A program made the position numbers and the translations under genes. Under the pieces are notes generated by a model. The model ran no database searches, had not been told where the DNA came from, and was given only the letters and a program-made list of their open reading frames with translations. Positions 57,488 to 64,000 of a stretch of DNA of 64,000 bases are shown here, in pieces. How positions within the stretch are numbered: position 1 is the stretch's first letter; every line of letters begins with the position of its first letter. Origin of the DNA: Usitatibacter rugosus (GTDB taxonomy: Bacteria; Pseudomonadota; Gammaproteobacteria; Burkholderiales; Usitatibacteraceae); assembly GCF_013003965.1 (NCBI RefSeq), contig NZ_CP053069.1, positions 1,023,419 to 1,087,418 of the forward strand. Direction: 5' to 3'.

Positions 57488-58998
57488 GGCGCGGGCGTCC
57501 ATTGCATCTCCGGATCGAGCGGATAGATCGGCCGCGGCACCTTCTTGTACGGAACTCGGGTGAGGATCGGCGTGGTAAGGCCCGGGACGTCCACCTCGAT
57601 GATGCGGTCGTCGGGGAAGAAGATGTCGAAGGCCGCGCGGAAATGGCCGCGGCTCTTCACGATCACGGAACGCGCCTTGGCGATGTCGATGCCGAAGCAT
57701 TCGAACATGGCGATGTCCTTGCACTGCTGGCGGATGCTGACGACGACGACGCGGATGCCGCCCACGTTCAGCAGCGCCATCTGCCCGAGGCTGATCGTGT
57801 GGCCGGCGGAAATGCCGCGCTTGCCGATGATCGAGCCTTCGTGCAGGCCGACGACTTCCGCGTCCGCTTCGAACTTCCCGGAGAGATGATGCGTCTCGTC
57901 GCGGTTGAAGCGCGCGTGGAACTTGGCGCCGATGCCGAGGCGCCTCGCTTCGGCGGCGAGGGCGGGGTCGTTCACGATGCCGAGTAGCGCTCCCTGCACG
58001 CCGGCCTTGTAGAACGATTCGAGGATCCACACCGTGTTGCCGCGGCCGCCACCGCCGGGGTTGTCCGCGACGTCGGCGAAGAGGAGGGCGGGCTTCGTGG
58101 GGTCTTCGCCGCAGGCCTTCGCCATTCGTGTTGCGTCTTCGAGCGTCGTCAGGCGCGGAATGTAGCGCTTGCGATCGTCCCAGGTCTTCCGGGCGATCTC
58201 GGTCGCCAAGGTGCGGGCGAGCGCGGCGTCGTTGCGGGTGGTGACGGTGACGCTCATGCCGTTCTTCTCGCAGTCGCCGAGCGAGAAGCCGCTCAGGACC
58301 GAGACGTTCATCACGCGCTTGTCGATCCGCGACTGGCCGTACGCGATGATGTCGGCGTAAGGGCCGCTCTTGGTGTTCTGCGCCACCGAGGGCGGAATGA
58401 ATGGCAGCTTCACCATCGCGGCCGTGGCCTTCGTGCCCGTGAGCAGCTCACGCATCAGGACCGCGCACTCGGAGCCGCGATCGAACATGTCCACGTGCGG
58501 GTTCGTCAGGTAGCCCACCAGCACGTCGGCGTTGCGCACCATCTTGTCCGAGACGTTGGCATGGAGGTCGAGGGTCGCGAGGATCGGAACATCCTTGCCG
58601 ACGATGGCCCGCACGCGCTCGAGCACGACGCCTTCGGGATCCGGCTCCTTCTCTCCGATGGCACCACCATGCAGGGACAGGAAGACGCCATCGAGCGGCA
58701 TGGCCTTGCGCAGGCGCTCTTCGAGCTGCGCGACCACTTCGAGGAAGAACCCGTGCTCCACGGGACCGCTGGCCGCGACCGTGGCCGCATACAGGGGCAG
58801 CGGGGTCCACGCGCCCGTGGCGGTCATCTTCTCCACGAAACCGGAGAGGCACACGGGGCAGCGCGGGTGCTCGCTCTCCCAGTCGGCCCGGAGCTCGTCG
58901 CCCGCGCCGATGAAGTTGGCCGCGAATTCCTCGCGGGTCGCCAGCGGCGAGTGTCCGTTGGACTCGAGCATGAAGGCGCCGCAGGCAATTCGGGGCAT
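57484..58998 (-). CDS. M81-family metallopeptidase (MlrC, microcystinase C-like)
   Basis: 504 residues. 'MPRIACGAFMLESNGHSPLATREEF' at the N-terminus, 'VFLSLHGGAIGE', 'LATLDLHANVSDKMV', 'LVGYLTNPHVDMFDRGSE' (metal-site His/Asp residues), 'ADVADNPGGGGRGNTVWILESF' and the C-terminal 'VVVVSIRQQCKDIAMFECFGIDIAKARSVIVKSRGHFRAAFD' match the MlrC family. Named for microcystin breakdown, but most members occur outside toxin degraders and probably hydrolyse other amides or cyclic compounds. The peptide-binding proteins and RidA alongside suggest uptake and cleavage of a peptide-like compound. Confidence 0.94.
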   Translation of the reverse strand: MPRIACGAFMLESNGHSPLATREEFAANFIGAGDELRADWESEHPRCPVCLSGFVEKMTATGAWTPLPLYAATVAASGPVEHGFFLEVVAQLEERLRKAMPLDGVFLSLHGGAIGEKEPDPEGVVLERVRAIVGKDVPILATLDLHANVSDKMVRNADVLVGYLTNPHVDMFDRGSECAVLMRELLTGTKATAAMVKLPFIPPSVAQNTKSGPYADIIAYGQSRIDKRVMNVSVLSGFSLGDCEKNGMSVTVTTRNDAALARTLATEIARKTWDDRKRYIPRLTTLEDATRMAKACGEDPTKPALLFADVADNPGGGGRGNTVWILESFYKAGVQGALLGIVNDPALAAEARRLGIGAKFHARFNRDETHHLSGKFEADAEVVGLHEGSIIGKRGISAGHTISLGQMALLNVGGIRVVVVSIRQQCKDIAMFECFGIDIAKARSVIVKSRGHFRAAFDIFFPDDRIIEVDVPGLTTPILTRVPYKKVPRPIYPLDPEMQWTPAP

Positions 58999-59005
58999 GT
59001 TGTCT

Positions 59006-59121
59006 CGTCATCCCCGCGAAGGCGGGGATCCACCGATAGAATGAGGACTGGCTCCAATTCTAACCAACTGGATTCCCGCCCCCCGACAGAAGCGCTCGGG
59101 GGCAGGCTCCGCGGGAATGAT
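59006..59121. repeat. Composite REP pair with a nested hairpin in the second unit
   Basis: The left unit is a normal CGTC-ATCCCCGC-GAAG-GCGGGGAT. The right unit has arms ATTCCCGC (59072-59079) and GCGGGAAT (59111-59118), but its loop is replaced by a 31-bp insert holding a second hairpin, CCCCCGA...TCGGGGG (59080-59102). Between the units lies 38 bp including TAGAAT/ATTCTA. It fills the gap between the divergent mlrC and binding-protein genes. Confidence 0.78.
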
Positions 59122-59126
59122 GCCGA

Positions 59127-60671
59127 ATGAAAACTTTCGTCGCCCTTTTCCTCTTCTGCACCGCGGCCGCGGCGCAGAACCTCACGCTGGGCACGAAGCT
59201 CGAGCTGAACACGCTCGATCCGCACTTCTTCGCGTCGTTCCCGACCGTGTCGTCGCACGAGTACATCTTCGACAAGCTCTATGTGTACGACGACAAGCTG
59301 CGGCCGGTGCCTTCGCTCGCCACGTCGGTGAAGCTGGTGGACGACCTCACGTGGGAGATGAAGCTGCGGAAGGGCGTGACCTTCCACGACGGGAGCCCGT
59401 TCACGGCGGACGACGTGATCTTCACGGTGGATCGCGTGCCGAACGTTCCGAACTCGCCCAATTCGTTCGCGCAGTTCACGCGCACGATCGAGAGCCTGAA
59501 GAAGGTGGACGACCACACGATCATCGTGAAGACCAAGGCGCCGACGCCGAACTTCCTCGGTGACCTCACGAACGTCTTCATCATCTCGTCGAAGGCGGCC
59601 AAGGGCGCGACCACGGCGGACTTCAACTCGCGCAAGGCCGCCATCGGCACCGGGCCGTACAAGCTGGTGCAGTTCGTGAGCGGCGAGCGGCTGGTGCTCG
59701 AGCGCAACGACAAGTACTGGGGCAGGAAGCCGGATTGGGCGAAGGTCACGGAGCGGATCATCGCGAGGGATCCTTCGCGCCTGGCCGCGCTGCTCTCCGG
59801 TGAGGTGGACGCCATCGACGCGGTGCCGATCGCCGACCTCGAGCGCCTGCGCAAGGACGGGAAGTTCGCGATCTTCCGCGGCACCGCGGCGCTCGTCCAC
59901 TACGTGGCGCTGGATTCCGCGCGGGACGAATCGCCCTTCGTGACCGCCAAGGATGGCAAGCCGCTCGGCAAGAACCCGCTCAAGGACCCGCGCGTCCGCA
60001 AGGCGCTCTCGCTCGCGATCAATCGCGACGCCATCGGCAAGCGCGTGATGGAGGGCAGCGCGGAACCGGCGGGGCAGCTCCTGCCCGCCAAGTACCCGGG
60101 CGCCAGCCAATCCATCAAGGCGGACCCGTACGACGTCGCCAAGGCCCAGGCGCTTCTCAAGGAGGCGGGTTACGGCGACGGCTTCCGCATCGTCCTGCAC
60201 GCCACGGGCGACCGTTACCCGGGTGATGCCGCCGTCGCGCAGGTGATCGCCCAGATGTGGACCCGCATCGGCCTCAAGGCGGAGGTCGAGGTGCTGCCGG
60301 GGGCGGTGTTCTTCACGAAGGCGTCGAAGCAGGAGTTCAGCGCGTTCGCGGCGCAGTACGGCTCCGAAGAGGCGTCCAACAGCTTGCGGGCCCTCGTCGC
60401 GACCGCCGATCCCGCCAAAGGCTTCGGCACCGCCAACCGCACGCGCTACACGAACCCGATCGTGGATTCCCTGCTGACCGAAGCGCTGGTCACGATGGAC
60501 GACGAGATCCGCCAGCAGAAGCTCACGCGCGCGATCAACTTCGCCATGGGTGATTCGCCGCTGATTCCGGTTTTCTATCCCATCTTCGATTTCGCCGCGA
60601 AGAAGGGCCTCGTGGTCACGCCGCGGGCGCAGCGCCGCTTCAACGCCCTGATGATCACCCCGGCAAAGTAA
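59127..60671 (+). CDS. Peptide-type ABC transporter substrate-binding protein (SBP_bac_5)
   Basis: 514 residues. Signal peptide 'KTFVALFLFCTAAAA'. Family 5 binding-protein features: 'LNTLDPHFFASFPTVSSHEYIFDKL', 'LRKGVTFHDGSPFTADDVIFTVDRV', 'IGTGPYKLVQFVSGERLVLERNDKYWG', 'RKALSLAINRDAIGKRVM' and 'QKLTRAINFAMGDSPLIPVFYP'. It probably binds a peptide, nickel complex or similar in the periplasm. No permease or ATPase genes are seen. A repeat ends 5 bp before its ATG, leaving no clear ribosome-binding site. Confidence 0.93.
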   Translation: MKTFVALFLFCTAAAAQNLTLGTKLELNTLDPHFFASFPTVSSHEYIFDKLYVYDDKLRPVPSLATSVKLVDDLTWEMKLRKGVTFHDGSPFTADDVIFTVDRVPNVPNSPNSFAQFTRTIESLKKVDDHTIIVKTKAPTPNFLGDLTNVFIISSKAAKGATTADFNSRKAAIGTGPYKLVQFVSGERLVLERNDKYWGRKPDWAKVTERIIARDPSRLAALLSGEVDAIDAVPIADLERLRKDGKFAIFRGTAALVHYVALDSARDESPFVTAKDGKPLGKNPLKDPRVRKALSLAINRDAIGKRVMEGSAEPAGQLLPAKYPGASQSIKADPYDVAKAQALLKEAGYGDGFRIVLHATGDRYPGDAAVAQVIAQMWTRIGLKAEVEVLPGAVFFTKASKQEFSAFAAQYGSEEASNSLRALVATADPAKGFGTANRTRYTNPIVDSLLTEALVTMDDEIRQQKLTRAINFAMGDSPLIPVFYPIFDFAAKKGLVVTPRAQRRFNALMITPAK

Positions 60672-60690
60672 TTGGGGTCAGACCCTAATT
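60670..60690. repeat. GGGGTCAGACCC palindrome, intergenic
   Basis: AATTGGGGTCAGACCCTAATT, identical to the copy inside the acetyltransferase gene at 31933. Its first base overlaps the last base of the stop codon of the binding-protein gene. Confidence 0.85.
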
Positions 60691-60700
60691 GATCCGAAAA

Positions 60701-60715
60701 TGGGGTCTGACCCCA
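60701..60715. repeat. GGGGTCTGACCCC palindrome, inverted partner
   Basis: TGGGGTCTGACCCCA, followed by ATTAA. It is in the opposite centre orientation (TCTGA) to the copy 10 bp upstream, giving a head-to-head pair that fills the gap before the next binding-protein gene and could act as a transcription barrier. Confidence 0.82.
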
Positions 60716-60732
60716 ATTAATGTGGAGTCGTC

Positions 60733-62526
60733 ATGAACGAGCTAGAGCTGCGTGGATTGATCGAGGATGTTCGTACCGGGAATGTTTCCCGCCGAAGCTT
60801 CGTGCAGATGATGGTGGGCCTCGGTCTTACCGCGCCGATTGCTACACAGATGCTGCTTCACTCGGGCATCGCGCAAGCGCAGACGCCGGCGTTCCAGTAC
60901 AAGCCGACCAAGCGCGGCGGCGGCGGCACGCTGAAGCTGCTCTGGTGGCAGGGGCCGACGCTCCTCAATCCGCACTTCGCCACCGGCACCAAGGACCAGG
61001 ACGGCTCGCGCCTCTTCCACGAGCCGCTGGCCGCCTGGGACAACGACGGCAACCTCATCCCCATCCTCGCCGCGGAGATTCCGAGCCTGGAGAACGGCGC
61101 GGTCTCCAAGGACGGCAAGTCCGTCGTGTGGAAGATCAAGAAGGGCGTGCAGTGGCACGACGGTGCGCCGCTCACCGCCGATGACCTCATCTTCAATTGG
61201 GAGTACGCCGCTGACCCGGCCACTGCGGCCGTCAGCATCTCGACCTACCGCGACTGCAAGGTGGACAAGATCGACGCCCACACGGTGAAGGTCACCTTCA
61301 ACAAGCCGACGCCGTTCTGGGCCGATCCGTTCGTCGGACGCCGCGGCTGCCTCATTCCGAAGCATCTCTACAACGACTACCGGGGTGCGAAGTCCCGCGA
61401 CGCACCCTCGAACCTGAAGCCCGTCGGCACCGGCCCGTACAAGTTCGTGGACTTCAAGCCAGGCGATTCGGTGCGCGGCGTGATCAACCCGAACTATCAC
61501 GAGAACAATCGGCCGTTCTTCGACGCGTTCGAGCTGAAGGGCGGTGGCGATGCGGTCTCCGCCGCGCGCGCCGTGCTGCAGACCGGCGAGTACGACTATG
61601 CGTGGAACACGCAGGTCGAGGACGACATCCTCAAGAAGCTCGAGCAGGGCGGCAAGGGCCGCGTGAACCTCGTGCTCACGTCCGGCATCGAGATGCTGCA
61701 GATGCAGTGCTCGGATCCGTGGAACGAGGTGGACGGCGAGCGGGCGAGCGTGAAGTCGAAGCATCCGATCCTCACCGAGCCGGCGGTTCGCTCGGCCATG
61801 AACCTGCTCGTGGACCGCGGCTCGATCCAGGAGCACATCTACGGACGAGCGGGCATCGCGACCCGCAATTTCATCAACAATCCACCCCGCTACAAGTCGG
61901 CGAACACCACGTGGGAGTTCAACATCGACAAGGCCAACGCCCTCCTCGAGGGTGCGGGCTGGAAGAAGGGCTCCGACGGCATTCGCGCCAAGGACGGCAA
62001 GAAGCTCAAGTTCGTCTTCACGACCTCGATCAACTCGCCGCGCCAGAAGTGCCAGCAGATCATCAAGCAGGCGTGCCAGAAGGCGGGCATGGATATCGAG
62101 CTGAAGGCGGTGGTCGCTTCGGTCTATTTCTCGTCCGACGTCGCCAACCCGGACACGTACACCAAGTTCTTCGCGGACCTGCAGATGTACAACACCAACA
62201 TGTCCGAGCCCGATCCCGAGCTCTTCATGACGCAGTGGGTGTCCTGGGACGTGGCGCAGAAGTCGAACAAGTGGCTGGGGCGCAACCAGTCGCGCTGGGT
62301 GAACGCGGACTTCGACAAGCTCTACAAGACCGCGGAGTCCGAGCTGGACCCGGTGAAGCGTGCCGCCATGTTCATTCGCATGAACGACATGCTGATCGAG
62401 AATTGCGCGGTGATCCCGATCGTGAACCGCCCGCAGGTCTCGGCCCACGTCACGAAGCTGAAGCCCCACATCAGCGGCTGGGACAACCAGACCGCGCTGC
62501 TGAAGGATTGGTACCGAGAAGCCTGA
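60733..62526 (+). CDS. Peptide-type ABC transporter substrate-binding protein with Tat-like signal
   Basis: 597 residues, GGAG before the ATG. An N-terminal 'LRGLIEDVRTGNVSRRSFVQMMVGLGLTAPIATQ' carries a twin-arginine motif (SRRSFVQ) about 19 residues in, with cleavage near 'IAQA/Q'. SBP_bac_5 core: 'LLWWQGPTLLNPHFATGTKDQDGSRLFHEPL', 'IKKGVQWHDGAPLTADDLIFNWEYA', 'PVGTGPYKFVDFKPGD' and 'PVKRAAMFIRMNDMLIENCAVIPIVNRP'. It is a close paralogue of the gene at 63137, with about two residues in three identical by eye over the shared part. Export in folded form via Tat is inferred. Confidence 0.93.
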   Translation: MNELELRGLIEDVRTGNVSRRSFVQMMVGLGLTAPIATQMLLHSGIAQAQTPAFQYKPTKRGGGGTLKLLWWQGPTLLNPHFATGTKDQDGSRLFHEPLAAWDNDGNLIPILAAEIPSLENGAVSKDGKSVVWKIKKGVQWHDGAPLTADDLIFNWEYAADPATAAVSISTYRDCKVDKIDAHTVKVTFNKPTPFWADPFVGRRGCLIPKHLYNDYRGAKSRDAPSNLKPVGTGPYKFVDFKPGDSVRGVINPNYHENNRPFFDAFELKGGGDAVSAARAVLQTGEYDYAWNTQVEDDILKKLEQGGKGRVNLVLTSGIEMLQMQCSDPWNEVDGERASVKSKHPILTEPAVRSAMNLLVDRGSIQEHIYGRAGIATRNFINNPPRYKSANTTWEFNIDKANALLEGAGWKKGSDGIRAKDGKKLKFVFTTSINSPRQKCQQIIKQACQKAGMDIELKAVVASVYFSSDVANPDTYTKFFADLQMYNTNMSEPDPELFMTQWVSWDVAQKSNKWLGRNQSRWVNADFDKLYKTAESELDPVKRAAMFIRMNDMLIENCAVIPIVNRPQVSAHVTKLKPHISGWDNQTALLKDWYREA

Positions 62527-62527
62527 G

Positions 62528-62552
62528 AATAAAGGGGTCAGACCCCTTTATT
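62528..62552. repeat. GGGGTCAGACCCC palindrome, intergenic
   Basis: A 25-bp palindrome identical to the one at 47772-47796, starting 1 bp after the binding-protein stop and 12 bp before the convergent membrane-protein stop. In this position it could serve as a bidirectional terminator. Confidence 0.85.
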
Positions 62553-62563
62553 CCCCGGGAGGT

Positions 62564-63025
62564 CTACCGAAGAATCACTTCGTCGGGATCGGGTGGCGGC
62601 GGCTCGGTTCCGGCGTCGCGCTGCTCGAAGTACTTCGAGAGCGGCTGCAGGTACGCAAGCAGGATGGTCATTCCGTCCGTCATCCCCATGATCCCGCCCG
62701 CGAATGCCTGGGTCGGGTGACTGACGCGCACGCCAAAGAACAGCGTTCCAACCTGGTTGGCGACCAGGAGAACCAGGAACAGGGTTCGCGCCCAGCCCTG
62801 GAAGAAGAGCATGCCCAGCGCCGCGATGGACGCGAGGAGGACATTGGCCCAGAAGACCGCTTGGGTCATTCCCGAGCCGAGCGCGGATCCGACGCCGTCG
62901 AGTGCGATCAACTCCAGGATCCGATCGTTCGACGTGAAGAAAGCCATGGGCACGAAATCGATCGCCATGAATGCGAGCCAGTTGACGACGACGAGCACCT
63001 GGAACGTCCGGACGGTGGGAATCAT
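62564..63025 (-). CDS. Four-helix membrane protein of unknown function
   Basis: 153 residues from the ATG at 63025; an in-frame GTG three codons earlier is possible. Four hydrophobic helices are apparent: about residues 7-30 ('FQVLVVVNWLAFMAIDFVPMAFF'), 50-75 ('MTQAVFWANVLLASIAALGMLFF'), 78-98 and 105-125 ('GGIMGMTDGMTILLAYLQPL'). The C-terminal tail is acidic and Pro-rich (TEPPPPDPDEVILR). Family not recognised. It is divergent from the last binding-protein gene. Confidence 0.7.
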   Translation of the reverse strand: MIPTVRTFQVLVVVNWLAFMAIDFVPMAFFTSNDRILELIALDGVGSALGSGMTQAVFWANVLLASIAALGMLFFQGWARTLFLVLLVANQVGTLFFGVRVSHPTQAFAGGIMGMTDGMTILLAYLQPLSKYFEQRDAGTEPPPPDPDEVILR

Positions 63026-63060
63026 CGATTTCACCCGTTTGTTGTTGCGCCACGATACAT

Positions 63061-63093
63061 CGTCAGGCTAGAGTAAGTTTTGCCCGCCTGACG
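63061..63093. promoter_or_regulatory. Inverted repeat between divergent genes
   Basis: CGTCAGGC and GCCTGACG are perfect 8-bp arms around a 17-bp centre, between the membrane-protein ATG and the binding-protein ATG. The position suits an operator or a transcript hairpin. No regulator gene is adjacent. Confidence 0.35.
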
Positions 63094-63136
63094 CACCAGG
63101 CGCATCCGTAGTTCATCCAGTCAATGGGGGTTGACC

Positions 63137-64000
63137 ATGAACGAGCAAGACATCCGTGGCCTTGTCGAAGACGTCCGTGAAGGACGCATCTCTCGCCGGG
63201 AATTCATCCACTACATGATCGGCGCGGGCCTTTCGGTCCCGATGGCCGGCACCATCCTGATGCATTCCGGCGTCGCCAATGCACAGGCGTATGGCAGCTT
63301 TGCCTACAAGCCGACCAAGCGGGGCGGCGGCGGCGTGGTGAAGCTCCTCATGTGGCAGGGGCCCACGCTCCTCAATCCGCACTTCGCCACGGGCACCAAG
63401 GACCAGTACGGCTCCCGCATGTTCTACGAGCCGCTGGCCGCCTGGGATGGCGACGGCAACCTGGTTCCGCTCCTCGCGGCGGAGATCCCGAGCCTCGCCA
63501 ACGGCGGCGTCGGGAAGGACGGCAAGACGGTCACGTGGAAGCTCAAGAAGGGCGTCACCTGGCACGACGGCAAGCCGTTCACCGCCGATGACGTCATCTT
63601 CAACCACGCGTATGCGTCCGATCCCGCCACCGCGTGTACGACAATCAGCAGCTACAAGGACAACAAGGTCGAGAAGATCGACAGCCACACGGTCAAGGTC
63701 ACGTTCAACAAGCCGACACCGTTCTGGGCCGATCCCTTCGTGGGCACGCGCGGCTGCATCATCCCCAAGCACCTTTTCGAGGCATTCTCGGGCGCCAAAT
63801 CGCGTGACGCGCCCGCGAACCTGAAGCCCGTGGGCACCGGTCCGTATCTCTTCGTGGACTTCCGCCCCGGCGACCTCGTGTCCGGGAAGATCTATCCGAA
63901 CTACCACGAAGCGAACCGCCCGCACTTCGATGCCTTCGAGATGAAAGGCGGCGGTGACGCGGTCTCGGCCGCCCGCGCCGTGCTGCAGACGGGCGAGTTC
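63137..64000 (+). CDS. Peptide-type substrate-binding protein, 3' end outside the window
   Basis: 288 codons are visible, and the frame is open at the window edge. The start at 63137 follows a GGGGG stretch. N-terminal 'DIRGLVEDVREGRISRREFIHYMIGAGLSVPMAGT' again carries a twin-arginine motif (SRREF) and Ala-rich cleavage region. 'LLMWQGPTLLNPHFATGTKDQYGSRMFYEPLAAWDGDGNL' and 'FVGTRGCIIPKHLFEAFSGAKSRDAPANLKPVGTGPYLFVDF' parallel the gene at 60733 closely, so the two are tandem paralogues separated by a minus-strand gene. Confidence 0.93.
   Translation, partial: MNEQDIRGLVEDVREGRISRREFIHYMIGAGLSVPMAGTILMHSGVANAQAYGSFAYKPTKRGGGGVVKLLMWQGPTLLNPHFATGTKDQYGSRMFYEPLAAWDGDGNLVPLLAAEIPSLANGGVGKDGKTVTWKLKKGVTWHDGKPFTADDVIFNHAYASDPATACTTISSYKDNKVEKIDSHTVKVTFNKPTPFWADPFVGTRGCIIPKHLFEAFSGAKSRDAPANLKPVGTGPYLFVDFRPGDLVSGKIYPNYHEANRPHFDAFEMKGGGDAVSAARAVLQTGEF

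Overview
The window is high-GC chromosomal DNA, most likely from a betaproteobacterium. The evidence is the core gene order glnD-map / rpsB-tsf-pyrH-frr-uppS-cdsA-dxr-rseP-bamA-skp-lpxD-fabZ-lpxA-lpxB-rnhB, the ppsR/ppsA divergent pair, a Bug/TctC-type binding protein and acetoacetate/3-hydroxybutyrate genes. The genus cannot be fixed from sequence alone. No tRNA, rRNA, CRISPR array, prophage or transposase gene was seen. Genes are tightly packed, stop/start overlaps (ATGA, GTGA, TGATG, TAGTG) are common, and GTG starts are frequent. Two genes appear to start at CTG.

Layout. 1-3.9 kb: small membrane protein, 2OG-Fe(II) oxygenase, outer-membrane barrel protein, an AbrB/PIN toxin-antitoxin pair and an exported DUF4034-like protein. 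3.9-7.3 kb (minus): glnD and map. 7.4-25.7 kb (plus): a long core block for translation factors, undecaprenyl-PP and CDP-diacylglycerol synthesis, isoprenoid synthesis, outer-membrane assembly and lipid A synthesis, then an rRNA methyltransferase, a queuosine-precursor transporter and a PlpD-like patatin autotransporter. 25.9-29.3 kb (minus): DUF2007 protein, GDSL autotransporter esterase, ppsR. 29.3-38.1 kb: ppsA, ElaA-type acetyltransferase, 3-hydroxybutyrate dehydrogenase, pyroglutamyl peptidase, acetoacetate-CoA ligase, cation efflux protein, SMP-30-like protein, universal stress protein. 38.2-43.7 kb: an ECF sigma factor, an exported beta-helix protein, a Ser/Thr kinase and an exported collagen-like protein. 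43.7-64 kb: cytochrome c peroxidase-like lipoprotein, OPT transporter, two small unknown genes, Bug-type binding protein, hydrolases, AraC/OsmC pair, tandem methyltransferases, an overlapping minus-strand chain (MlrC-RidA-GNAT-GFA-hydrolase) and three peptide-type solute-binding proteins, the last running off the window.

Two things stand out. First, the ECF sigma/kinase cluster: the two exported structural genes carry an almost identical block just upstream of their start codons, suggesting a small regulon read by the local sigma factor. Second, the intergenic DNA is populated by several families of short palindromic elements. Four of them (17212, 19281, 25725, 28247) share one architecture although their sequences fall into three families: arms of 44-52 bp built from units repeating about every 8-11 bp, in inverted orientation around a unique spacer of nearly constant length (68-72 bp). 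One supplies part of the Skp signal peptide. Another palindrome family (core GGGGTCAGACCCC) has entered the elaA-like coding sequence in frame.
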